Translations under genes and position numbers: made by a program
In this document: piece by piece, positions 34,668 to 45,982 of the stretch
How positions within the stretch are numbered: position 1 is the stretch's first letter
How the letters are laid out: the number at the start of each line of letters is the position of its first letter
Source: Pseudomonas sp. LFM046
Lineage (GTDB): Bacteria > Pseudomonadota > Gammaproteobacteria > Pseudomonadales > Pseudomonadaceae
Direction: 5' to 3'
Assembly: GCF_000949385.2 (NCBI RefSeq)
Contig: NZ_JYKO02000001.1
Coordinates: forward strand, 1,140,620 to 1,204,619
Length of the DNA stretch: 64,000 nt
The notes under the pieces: model-generated
Databases searched by the model: none
The model's input: the letters and a program-made list of their open reading frames with translations, nothing else
Told to the model about the DNA's origin: nothing

Positions 34668-35489
34668 GTCCTTGATTCCTCGCGTGTCAGAGGGGCTGCG
34701 TCCCGCCGTTACGACACGGTAGGGAGGCGGGGCGTGCAGGGGTCGCAAACCGGTTACGCGAGGAAAACCCGGCAAGGCCGAAGCCTTCCCTGCACGACCC
34801 GCCATGATTGCAACTGGGCGCATGGCATGCCGTGACCTGCGTGAAGTTCGGGTTGCGACACCCGGTCGTGGTTCCAGCCACGACAGCCGTGGACTCTAGC
34901 GAGCGCATTTGTAGGCACTCAAGGTTGACGGCCTGTACGAAATGTCTGGCAAGAGCGATGAACGCCACAGCCGGGGCCGGGCCTGGTTCGTACACAAGCA
35001 GGTCTTGCGGAATCGGGCGAGATAGAGCGGTTTCGCGATGGTTCTCCGGAATTGCCGACGAAATGCACGCCAATTTCCCCGTTTTGTCATCGTTCCGTAG
35101 CAAAGCTTCTACACTCTGTACCCAGAGTCTATTGGTGCTCTGTGCTTTGTCTGGGCCGCCCTTTGGCGGCCCTTTTTGTGTCCGCCGCTTTTATCCGGCC
35201 AACCTGTCGCTGGTACGGAATTCTCGCCACTTCATCGCCTTTCAGGTCGCACCCCATTCTGGGTAATCGTCACGGATTCAATGGGATAGTGTTGCCGATT
35301 GGGGGTTATCAGGCTGCGCCCATACTTTGACGCTGCTGGGGCGCCCATCTACTACTGAATTACGTCCCCGGTGCGGGGCAGTCAGGTCGAATTTCGGCTA
35401 AAAGTGCTGAAGGAGGCGGCTATTGCCGTCAGTCTGCCGATTTCTTGCGCTTTCATTCTGGCTCTGCTCGATAGCGGCGAGGCAGCGAC
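34668..35489. other. Long intergenic region, no supported protein gene
   Basis: 822 bases between divergently placed genes (DUF6124 on minus, pentaheme cytochrome on plus). Open frames here have no recognisable similarity and poor starts. It contains a hairpin GTCGTGG/CCACGAC (34867-34886) and an orphan rho-independent terminator at 35153. The base composition is more AT-rich than the genes around it, particularly 35040-35290, which fits promoter or small-RNA DNA. Confidence 0.6.
35153..35177 (+). terminator. Orphan rho-independent terminator, possible small-RNA 3' end
   Basis: GGGCCGCC and GGCGGCCC close a CTTT loop and are followed by five T. No plus-strand gene lies within 800 bases upstream, so it may end a small RNA starting after 35084 (TTGTCA at 35084-35089, TACACT at 35110-35115; the 20-base spacing is poor). 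Confidence 0.75.
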
Positions 35490-36959
35490 ATGGGCGTCCC
35501 GGCAAAGCTGTCCTCCGCTTCGGCGGTTCCGCTCCATCCCGGTTTCCTGATTTCGTGGCTGCTTGCCTGCCTGCTGGCCTGGCTGCTGGCGACGCAGGCT
35601 TGGGCCGAGGAACCTACCCAACCCAATGACAAATGGCTGGAGCCGGCGCGGTCCCGGCTGATGGAGGACAAGCAGGCGCTGCCATTCTTCCCCCACCGGG
35701 CGAATACGCCCAACAACGTCTTGCTGAAAACCGAGGACTTCGACAACGCCCAGATCTGCGGTGCCTGCCACACGGAGATCTACCAGCAGTGGCGCACCTC
35801 GATGATGTCCAACTCCTGGGATGAGCCCATCTACCGGGCGCTGCTTCGCCATGCCAGCGAGGCCACGGATGGGCGTGTGGATAACTTCTGCACCGGCTGC
35901 CACACCCCCATCGGCCTCACTACCGGCCAGATCAATTCCCAGGTCAACCGTGCTTCGGTGGAGTTCACCGCCCAGCACAACCCGATGCCTGGGGTGGACT
36001 GCGAGACCTGCCACAACATCAACGCGCGCACCGGCCTGGACAATGGCGCCTATGTGCTGAGCCCTCGGGCCAATGGCCGGCCCACCAAGTTCGGCCCGCG
36101 CAGTGATGCGGTCTCTCCCTACCACGACACCGTCTACTCGGGCCTGCACACCCGTTCGGACTTCTGTGCCACCTGCCACAACGTCACCCATCCCTTCAGC
36201 ACGGTGGCGGTGGAGCGCACCTACGACGAGTGGCTGGAGAGCCCCTACAGCTTCAATGGCCAGACCTGCCAGAGCTGCCACATGCCGGGGTTTGCCGGCA
36301 AGGCGGCGGTCATGGGCCCGGACCGCCCCGATGTGGCGTCCCACTGGTTCACCGGGGCCAACGCGGCGGTGCTGGATTACCTGGGGCAGAAGGAGGCGGC
36401 CCAGCGTGCCCGGGACAACCTGGCCAAGGCGGCGGAGATCAGTTTCGAGTCGGTTCCGGCGAGCCTGGCGCCAGGGCAGGAAGTGGCCGTGCGGGTGAAG
36501 GTCGCCAACATCGGCGCGGGGCACAAGATACCCACCGGTTTCCCCGAGGGGCGCGAGGTCTGGATCGACTTCCGCGTCGTGGACAGCGCGGGTCACGAGT
36601 TGTATCGGCTGGGGGCGATCAAGGACGGCGCCACCGAACCCGATACCCGCAACTTCAAGGTCCACCTCGGCGACAAGGACGGCAAGGAGCTGGATATCGA
36701 GGTCTGGAACGCCACCCAGATCCTTTCGGACAACCGCATCCTGCCCAAGGGCTACGACGTCCGCGAGTTCATCTTCGAGGTGCCGAAGGATGCCGTCGGG
36801 CCCATCACGCTGACGGCGGAGCTGAACTACTGGCCCTTCCCCCAGCGCCTGGTGGATTACCTGCTGGGCAAGGACGCGTTGAAGGTGGAAGTGACCCGCA
36901 TGGGCCAGGTGGCGAAGACCCTGCCGCTGGGAGCAACGGTGCAGGCGGCGAAGCTGTGA
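35490..36959 (+). CDS. Pentaheme c-type cytochrome
   Basis: 489 residues. A signal peptide ends near residue 39 (LLACLLAWLLATQAWA). Five CxxCH heme sites: CGACH 90-94, CTGCH 134-138, CETCH 171-175, CATCH 226-230, CQSCH 260-264. The first half resembles the cytochrome c554/multiheme periplasmic group. From about 310 on is a heme-free beta-sandwich-like domain (VPASLAPGQEVAVRVKVANIGAGHKIPTGFPEG), whose AGHKIPTG is typical of these proteins. It would move electrons in the periplasm; partner unknown. No reductase, quinol oxidase or maturation gene is adjacent. Such proteins are uncommon in Pseudomonas and suggest acquisition. Confidence 0.88.
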   Translation: MGVPAKLSSASAVPLHPGFLISWLLACLLAWLLATQAWAEEPTQPNDKWLEPARSRLMEDKQALPFFPHRANTPNNVLLKTEDFDNAQICGACHTEIYQQWRTSMMSNSWDEPIYRALLRHASEATDGRVDNFCTGCHTPIGLTTGQINSQVNRASVEFTAQHNPMPGVDCETCHNINARTGLDNGAYVLSPRANGRPTKFGPRSDAVSPYHDTVYSGLHTRSDFCATCHNVTHPFSTVAVERTYDEWLESPYSFNGQTCQSCHMPGFAGKAAVMGPDRPDVASHWFTGANAAVLDYLGQKEAAQRARDNLAKAAEISFESVPASLAPGQEVAVRVKVANIGAGHKIPTGFPEGREVWIDFRVVDSAGHELYRLGAIKDGATEPDTRNFKVHLGDKDGKELDIEVWNATQILSDNRILPKGYDVREFIFEVPKDAVGPITLTAELNYWPFPQRLVDYLLGKDALKVEVTRMGQVAKTLPLGATVQAAKL

Positions 36960-36982
36960 TCGACCGAGGCAAGCAAGTTCCT

Positions 36983-37078
36983 GTAGGGGCGATTTCAATC
37001 GCCAAGCGGACCGCAGGTTCGCCCTTCGACCCTGCAGGGGGCAGCTTCGCCGCCCTTGCGAATGAATTCGCCCCCACA
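36983..37078. repeat. REP-like element pair
   Basis: TGTAGGGGCGATTTCAATCGCC at the left and GCGAATGAATTCGCCCCCAC at the right are two small palindromic units in opposite orientation. They match the GTRGGGGCGAWTTCATTCGCC-type extragenic palindromes common in Pseudomonas. They lie between the cytochrome gene and the convergent YheU gene. Confidence 0.65.
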
Positions 37079-37111
37079 GTGGTAAGCCCGCCGGCAGGGA
37101 CCGGACTCGGG

Positions 37112-37342
37112 CTATTCCTCCAGCCACTCCTTCGGCACATCCAGCTTGCGCATCAGTTGGCACAGCTGGCTGTCGGGGTCGTAGACGATCACCGCCTCGC
37201 CCTTGCGCAATGCGGCGCGGACGCGTTCGACGCGGGTTTCCAATGGCGTTTCATCGCCGTTGTCGGTGCCTTCGCGGGTGACGAAGTCCTCGATCAGGCG
37301 GGTCAGGGTGTCGGCTTCGAGCAGGTCAAAGGGGATCAGCAT
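37112..37342 (-). CDS. YheU family protein (UPF0270)
   Basis: 76 residues. MLIPFDLLEADTLTRLIEDFVTREGTDNG is the diagnostic UPF0270 start. Small soluble protein of unknown function. It is 49 bases downstream of the hybrid kinase on the same strand, the arrangement I recall in P. aeruginosa. Confidence 0.93.
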   Translation of the reverse strand: MLIPFDLLEADTLTRLIEDFVTREGTDNGDETPLETRVERVRAALRKGEAVIVYDPDSQLCQLMRKLDVPKEWLEE

Positions 37343-37391
37343 GGGGAACTCTCCGGCGGGGGCGAAATTCTACCGCTGCCGCCGGACCGCT

Positions 37392-40169
<2,778 letters not shown>

Positions 40170-40232
40170 GGGATACCACCCGAGTTGTTATTCGTCCCTA
40201 GGGTGGCACTTTGCGCCTCGTCGTCGCGGCCT

Positions 40233-41426
40233 TCAAGGGCTGCCTTCACCCTTGCCCACAAGACTTTCCACGGTCGGGACGCGAGTCTCGCTCTCCATCT
40301 GCGCGTCATGTTCCAACTGATGGCTGAAGGGTTCCAGGGACTGCTGGCTGGCGACGGCGTCGGTGGCGAATACCGGCGGGCTCATCAGGTAGGCGCCGAG
40401 CAGGCGGGTCAGGGCTTCCAGGCTGTCGATATGGGTGCGCTCGTAGCCGTGGGTGGCGTCGCAGCCGAAGGCCAGCAGGGCGGTGCGGATGTCGTGGCCT
40501 GCGGTGACCGCCGACTGGGCGTCGCTGTGGTAGTAGCGGAACAGGTCGCGGCGCAGGGGGATGGCGTTGCTTTCGCCCAGGCGCAGCAGGTGCCGCGACA
40601 GGTGGAAGTCGTAGGGGCCGCCGGAGTCCTGCAGGGCCACGGTCACGGCGTGTTCGCTGGAATGCTGGCCGGGGGCGACGGGGGCGATGTCGATGCCGAC
40701 GAATTCGCTGACGTCCCAGGGCAGGGCTGCGGCGGAGCCGGAACCGATCTCCTCGGTGATGGTGAACAGCGGATGGCAGTCGATGGGGGGCACCAGGCCC
40801 GCGTCGGTGATGCCCTTGAGGGCGGTGAGCAGGGCGGCGACGCCGGCCTTGTCGTCCAGGTGACGGGCGCTGATATGGCCGCTTTCGGTGAATTCCGGCA
40901 AGGGATCGAAAGCGACGAAGTCGCCCACCGCGACGCCCAGGCTCTCGCAGTCGGCGCGGGTGGCGCAGTAGGCGTCCAGGCGCAGTTCCACGTGGTCCCA
41001 GCTCACGGGCAGGCTGTCCACCTGGGTGTTGAACGCATGGCCCGAGGCCAACAGAGGCAGCACGCTACCCCGCACCACCCCGTTGTCGCAGAAGAGGCTG
41101 ACGCGGCTGCCCTCGGCGAAGCGGCTGGACCAGCAGCCCACCGGGGCCAGGGCCAGGCGGCCGGTGTCCTTGATCTCGCGGACGATGGCGCCAATGGTGT
41201 CCAGGTGCGCCGATACCGCACGATCCGGGCTGTTCTGCCTGCCCTTGAGGGTGGCGCGGATGGTGCCGCGCCGGGTCAGCTCGTAGGGGATGCCGATCTC
41301 ATCCAGCCGCTCGGCCACATAACGCACGATGGTGTCGGTGAAACCGGTGGGGCTGGGGATCGCGAGCATCTCCAGCAGCGTCCGTTGCAGGTAGGCGAGG
41401 TCGGGTTCGGGGAGTCTCTGGCTCAT
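40233..41426 (-). CDS. M42-family peptidase of the NAGGN osmolyte cluster
   Basis: 397 residues from ATG 41426 with AAGGAGA upstream; the open frame beyond it runs through a repeat. SAHLDTIGAIV, RHLDDKAGVAALLTAL and FTITEEIGSG hold the metal ligands and catalytic Glu of the M42 co-catalytic aminopeptidases. The group encoded next to N-acetylglutaminylglutamine amide (NAGGN) synthesis genes is thought to degrade or trim that dipeptide osmolyte. It is downstream of the synthetase and amidotransferase genes on the same strand, about 175 bases after them. Confidence 0.88.
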   Translation of the reverse strand: MSQRLPEPDLAYLQRTLLEMLAIPSPTGFTDTIVRYVAERLDEIGIPYELTRRGTIRATLKGRQNSPDRAVSAHLDTIGAIVREIKDTGRLALAPVGCWSSRFAEGSRVSLFCDNGVVRGSVLPLLASGHAFNTQVDSLPVSWDHVELRLDAYCATRADCESLGVAVGDFVAFDPLPEFTESGHISARHLDDKAGVAALLTALKGITDAGLVPPIDCHPLFTITEEIGSGSAAALPWDVSEFVGIDIAPVAPGQHSSEHAVTVALQDSGGPYDFHLSRHLLRLGESNAIPLRRDLFRYYHSDAQSAVTAGHDIRTALLAFGCDATHGYERTHIDSLEALTRLLGAYLMSPPVFATDAVASQQSLEPFSHQLEHDAQMESETRVPTVESLVGKGEGSP

Positions 41427-41465
41427 GGCGTCTCCTTCGGTCGAGGGCGCGCGGCGGTTTGGCAT

Positions 41466-41556
41466 GATGGGTATCGCAAGCTCCACCCATCCTACGGGTG
41501 CGGATTCACCCAGGCTGCTCACTGCGTAGGATGGGTGGAGTGGAGCGATACCCATC
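41466..41556. repeat. Inverted pair of a dispersed CGTAGGATGGGTGGAGC repeat
   Basis: One copy (41525-41556) reads CGTAGGATGGGTGGAG... and ends GCGATACCCATC; the other (41466-41496) is its reverse complement. They could fold into a long hairpin between the synthetase and peptidase genes of the NAGGN cluster. A third copy is at 52532-52562 and a diverged one at about 29286. Confidence 0.75.
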
Positions 41557-41602
41557 GATTCGCCGCATGGGCATCGCTCCGCTCTCCTCATCACGCCGGA
41601 AC

Positions 41603-43343
41603 TCAGTTCATCCGGCTCAATGGGAACAACAGGTCGATGAACCGCTCCGCCGTGGGCTGCGGCTGGTGGTTGGCCAGGCCGACCCGCTCGTTGGCCTCGA
41701 TCAGCACGTAGTCCGGCTGATTGGCCTCGGGCACCAGCAGGTCCAGACCCACCACGGGGATTTCCAGGGTGCGGGCGGCGAGGATGGATGCCTCGGCCAG
41801 CGCCGGGTGGAGGGTGTCGGTGACATCCTCCAGCGTGCCGCCCGTATGCAGGTTGGCGGTGCGCCGCACGGCCAGGCGGGTGCCGGGTGGCAGCACGTCG
41901 TCATAGCCGTGCCCGGCGGCGCGCAGGGTGCGTTCGGTTTCGCCATCCAGGGGGATGCGGCTTTCCCCCTTGCGTGGCCGCCTGACGCCGGCGGCTCTGG
42001 CGTTCGATCAGCTGGCGCAGCGTGCGCTGGCCATCGCCGACCACTTCGGCGGGGCGGCGGATGGCGGCGGCCACCACTTCGTAGTTGATCACCACCACCC
42101 GCAGGTCGAGACCCTGGTGGCAGCTTTCCAGCAGCACCCGGCTGCCGAAATGTTCGGCATGGGTGATGGCGGTGTTCACCTCATCCAGGTTGCGCAGGTC
42201 CACCGCCACGCCCTGGCCCTGCTCGCCATTTACCGGCTTGACCACCAGGCTGCCGTGCTCGGCGAGAAAGGCGGCGTTCTCTTCATCCGTGCCGGCCAGG
42301 CGCTGGGCAGGCTGGCGGATACCGACCCGGGCCAGGGCGCGATGGGTCAGCTGCTTGTCCTGGCAGAGGGTCATGCTCACCGCGCTGGTGAGGTCCGACA
42401 GGGATTCCCGGCAGCGGATGCGCCGGCCCCCCTGGCTGAGGCTGAAGAGCCCGCCCTCGGCATCGTCTACCTGCACCTCGATGCCTCGGCGCAGGGCTTC
42501 GTTGACGATGATGCGGGCGTAGGGATTGAGCTCCGCTTCCGGGCCGGGACCGATGAACAGGGTCTGGTTGATGCTGTTCTTGCGCTTCACCGTGAAGGTG
42601 GCCAGGTCCCGGAATCCCAACCGGGCATAGAGCGCCTTGGCCTGGCGGTTGTCGTGCAGCACCGAGAGGTCCAGGTAGTTCAACCCGCGGCTCATGAAGT
42701 GCTCCACCAGATGGCGTACCAGGGCTTCGCCGACGCCGGGCCGGCTGAGTTGCGGGTCCACCGCCAGGCACCAGAGGCTGGAACCGCCATCCGGGTCGTG
42801 GAATGCCGTCGCGTGGTTGAGGCCCATGACCGCGCCGATCACCTGGCTGTCGCGCTCGTCCTCGGCCAGCCAGTAGACCGGCCCGCCCAGCTGGCGCGGG
42901 GTGATGGCGCCGTGATCCACCGGCAGCATGCCGCGACGGAGGTAGAGCTGGTTGACCGCCTGCCAGTCGGCGTCGGTCTGGGCCCTACGGATACGGAAGC
43001 CGCGAAAGGCCCGGCGCGCCGGGCGGTAGTCGGGAAACCAGAGTCGCAGGGTGTCGGAGGGGTCGAGGAACAGCTGTTGCGGCGCCTGGGCCAGCACTTG
43101 CTGCGGCGCGGCGACGTAGAGGGCGATGTCGCGCTCGCCGGGGCGCTCCTCCAGCAGCTCCCGGGCCAGGCTCGCGGAGTCGGGGAAGGTGTGGCCGAGG
43201 AGCAGTCGGCCCCAGCCGCAATGGAGGACCCGTGGCGGTCCCTTGAGTGCCAGGTGGCCTTCCGCGAGGCGCGCCTGCAGGCGCTGATAGGAAGGCACCT
43301 GGCCGCGCAGCAGGCGCTGGCTGTGCAGGGTATGGGTTTTCAT
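41603..43343 (-). pseudogene. ngg: N-acetylglutaminylglutamine synthetase, single-base frameshift
   Basis: The intact product would be about 580 residues: an N-terminal GNAT acetyltransferase (about 100-260; LWCLAVDPQLSRPGVGEALVRHLVEHF) fused to an ATP-grasp ligase (VVKPVNGEQGQGVAVDL onward). It acetylates and joins two glutamines for the osmolyte NAGGN. The reading frame is open from 43343 to 41970, then shifts. The true end (GTRLAVRRTANLHTGGTLED... to PLSRMN at 41603) continues in another frame. Removing one base from the five-C run at 41965-41969 restores ...AATQGESRIPLDGETERTLRAAG... across the joint. The gene starts four bases after the amidotransferase stop. Either a real inactivation or phase-variable switch, or a sequencing error in a homopolymer. 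Confidence 0.85.
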
Positions 43344-43347
43344 CGGT

Positions 43348-45117
43348 TCAGAGTCCCTGTTGGTTGAGCCAGAGGTTGAGGGCGGCCAACTGCCAGAGCT
43401 TGGAGCCGCGCAGAGGCGTGATGTCCTCTGCAGGGCTCTCCAGCAAGCGTTCCAGCAGGGCCGGCTGGAACAGGCCGCGATCCTGGCCCGGGTCCAGCAG
43501 CAGTTCGCGCACCCAGTCGCGGGTTCGGCCTTCCAGGTGCTTGAGACCCGGCACCGGGAAGTAGCCCTTGGGGCGGTCGATCACGTCATGGGGGATGACC
43601 TGGCGGGCGGCTGCCTTGAGCACCGCCTTGCCGCCGTCGCCGAGCTTGAAGCGCGACGGGATGCGCGCCGACAGCTCGGCCACCCGGTAGTCGAGGAACG
43701 GCACCCGCGCTTCCAGGCCCCAGGCCATGGTCATGTTGTCCACCCGCTTCACCGGGTCGTCCACCAGCATCACCGTGCTGTCCAGGCGCAGGGCCTTGTC
43801 CACCGGGTCGAGGGCACCGGGCTGCTCGAAGTGCTGGCGGACGAACTCGCCGGCCAGGTCGCCGGTGAGCCACGCGGGCATCACCGTGGCCTCGTACTCG
43901 GGGTGGCTGCGGTCGAAGAAGGCGGCGCGGTATTCGTTGAAGGGGTCGACGGTATCCACCAGGGGCGGGTACCAGTGATAGCCGCCGAACAGCTCGTCCG
44001 CGCCCTGGCCGCTCTGCACCACCTTGCAGTGTTTCGAGACCTCGCGGGCCAGCAGGTAGAAGGCGATGCAATCGTGGCTGACCATGGGTTCGCTCATGGC
44101 GGCGAAGGCGTCGGGCAGCTGCTCCAGCACTTCGCGCTCGTCGATGCGCAGTTGCTGGTGGCGGGTGCCGTAGTGGCGGGCGATCAGGTCGGAGTACTCG
44201 AACTCGTCGCCGCGTTCGCCGCCGGCATCCTGGAAGCCGATGGAGAAGGTGGCCAACTGCTCCGCCCCGGTCTCCGCCAGCAGGCCCACCAGCAGGCTGG
44301 AATCCACCCCGCCCGAGAGCAGCACACCCACCTCGCGGGCGGCGCGCTGGCGGATCGACACGGCGTCGCGCAGGCCGGCCAGCAGCAGGTCGCGCCAGTC
44401 CTCCATGACGAGGGACTGCTCGTCCTCGCGGGGGCCGTATTCCAGTTGCCACCAGTTGCCCTGGCTGCAATTGCCCTCGGCGTCGATCTGCATCCAGCCG
44501 GCCGGCGGCAACTTTTCCACGCTCTTCACCAGGGTGCGCGGCGCCGGCACCACAGCGTGGAAGTTGAGGTAGAAGTTCAGCGCCTCGGGGTCCAGCGACC
44601 GGTCCAGGTCGCCACCCTGGAGCAGGGCCGGCAGGCTGGAGGCGAAGCGCAGGCGCTTGCCGTTGCGGGTGAGGTACAGCGGCTTGATGCCCAGGCGGTC
44701 CCGCGCGAGGAACAGGCGCTGGCTGTCCCGCTCCCAGATGGCCAGGGCGAACATGCCGTTGAGCCGGGGCAGCATGTCCTTGCCCCAGGCGTGCCAGGCC
44801 TTGAGCAGGACTTCGGTGTCACCGCTGGAATGGAAGCGGTAACCCAGAGCCAGCAGCTCCTTGCGCAGTTCGGGGTAGTTGTAGATGGCGCCATTGAACA
44901 CCATGGCCAGGCCCAGTTCGGGGTCCAGCATGGGCTGCCCGGAGGCTTCGGCCAGGTCCATGATCTTCAGCCGTCTGTGGCCCAGGGCGATCGGTCCCTG
45001 GCTGTGCAGGCCCCAGGCGTCGGGTCCGCGTGGGGCGAGGTGGTGAGTGATTCTATCGAGGGCAGCCAGGTCGGCCGGTTGCTTGTCGAAACGTAGTTCT
45101 CCGGAAATGCCGCACAT
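43348..45117 (-). CDS. N-acetylglutaminylglutamine amidotransferase (AsnB-like)
   Basis: 589 residues. MCGISGELRF exposes Cys2, the glutaminase nucleophile of class II amidotransferases (domain about 1-190). The second domain is asparagine-synthetase-like, with the ATP loop LLSGGVDSSLLVGLL. In the NAGGN cluster this enzyme amidates the C-terminus of N-acetylglutaminylglutamine. It is the first gene of the cluster, with an AAGGA site before the ATG, and the synthetase follows four bases later. NAGGN is an osmoprotectant in Pseudomonas. Confidence 0.92.
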   Translation of the reverse strand: MCGISGELRFDKQPADLAALDRITHHLAPRGPDAWGLHSQGPIALGHRRLKIMDLAEASGQPMLDPELGLAMVFNGAIYNYPELRKELLALGYRFHSSGDTEVLLKAWHAWGKDMLPRLNGMFALAIWERDSQRLFLARDRLGIKPLYLTRNGKRLRFASSLPALLQGGDLDRSLDPEALNFYLNFHAVVPAPRTLVKSVEKLPPAGWMQIDAEGNCSQGNWWQLEYGPREDEQSLVMEDWRDLLLAGLRDAVSIRQRAAREVGVLLSGGVDSSLLVGLLAETGAEQLATFSIGFQDAGGERGDEFEYSDLIARHYGTRHQQLRIDEREVLEQLPDAFAAMSEPMVSHDCIAFYLLAREVSKHCKVVQSGQGADELFGGYHWYPPLVDTVDPFNEYRAAFFDRSHPEYEATVMPAWLTGDLAGEFVRQHFEQPGALDPVDKALRLDSTVMLVDDPVKRVDNMTMAWGLEARVPFLDYRVAELSARIPSRFKLGDGGKAVLKAAARQVIPHDVIDRPKGYFPVPGLKHLEGRTRDWVRELLLDPGQDRGLFQPALLERLLESPAEDITPLRGSKLWQLAALNLWLNQQGL

Positions 45118-45165
45118 AAGTCCTTACCGGTGTAGCCGTTGGGGATTCAGCGCCGGGGGGCACTA

Positions 45166-45180
45166 AAGGGTCCGACCCTT
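45166..45180. promoter_or_regulatory. Palindrome upstream of the NAGGN cluster
   Basis: AAGGGT and ACCCTT three bases apart, about 50 bases before the amidotransferase start. AT-rich DNA with TTATAA lies further upstream at about 45205-45217. A possible operator; no known regulator site is recognised. Confidence 0.35.
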
Positions 45181-45230
45181 GTGCACTTCCGTGAGTTTTA
45201 TATCGATTGCTTATAAGGCTGGAGGCTCCA

Positions 45231-45980
45231 TCAGGCGAGGAGCTTCTGCGCTGCTAGGGACAGACTCACCGCCACCAGCATCAGGGCGAAGAGCCGCTGC
45301 AGGGTGGCACCGCGCAGGTGCAGCGCCAGCTGATTGCCGCAGAGCACGCCGATGGCGCCGCCGGCCGCCAGGCCGCCGAGCAGGGCCATGGGCGGCTGGG
45401 CATGGGTGAGGTAGAGGAGGAAGCCGCCGCCGGACACCAGGGCGATCACCGCCATGGAGGTGGCGGTGGCGGCCAGCATCGACAGCGGCGTGAACCAGAG
45501 CAACGCCGGGACGATGAGAAAGCCACCACCCACGCCCATGACGCCGGACAGCAGGCCCACGCCCGCGCCGATGGCCACCAGCGGCGAGCTGCGCAATGGG
45601 CCGGTACTGCGCTTGGGCAGGCCCGCGCCACGCCACATGCGCCAGGCCGACCAGAGCACCAGCAGGCAGAAGCCGAGAATCAGCACGGGCTCGGGGATGT
45701 AACGTCCCACCCACTGGCCGACGGCATTGCCCGGCAGGCCGCTGACGGCGAGCAACAGCACCGGGCGCCAGGACACCAGGCCCTGGCGGACGCGGGGGAT
45801 GGCGCCGATGGCGGCGGACAGGGCCACGGCGCCCAGGCTCACGCCGATGGCGTCGCGCAGGGGCAGGTGCAGGCTGAGCAGCAGGGGCAGGGCCACCAGG
45901 GAACCGCCGGCGCCGGTCAGGCCCAGCAGCAGGCCAAGCACGGCGCCGATGGCCAGGGCTTCAATCAAGAGAAATTCCAT
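45231..45980 (-). CDS. TauE/SafE family sulfite exporter-like permease
   Basis: 249 residues, about eight membrane helices. GLLLGLTGAGGSLVALPLLL and GLLSGVMGVGGGFLIVPALL are the two half-repeats, each with the GxGG signature. The family exports sulfite, sulfoacetate or similar organosulfur anions. It lies two bases after the mnmC stop on the same strand and could be translated from the same message. Ligand not predictable. Confidence 0.88.
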   Translation of the reverse strand: MEFLLIEALAIGAVLGLLLGLTGAGGSLVALPLLLSLHLPLRDAIGVSLGAVALSAAIGAIPRVRQGLVSWRPVLLLAVSGLPGNAVGQWVGRYIPEPVLILGFCLLVLWSAWRMWRGAGLPKRSTGPLRSSPLVAIGAGVGLLSGVMGVGGGFLIVPALLWFTPLSMLAATATSMAVIALVSGGGFLLYLTHAQPPMALLGGLAAGGAIGVLCGNQLALHLRGATLQRLFALMLVAVSLSLAAQKLLA

Positions 45981-45982
45981 GG

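Noticed and set aside
40200-40215. Sigma-54-like TGGCAC near the hybrid kinase start
   Set aside because: The -12 GC element is not at the right distance, and the same is true for TGGCAC near 55814.
41603-41896. Separate 97-residue gene
   Set aside because: Its product continues the ATP-grasp domain of the synthetase, so it is the 3' part of a frameshifted gene and not an independent one.
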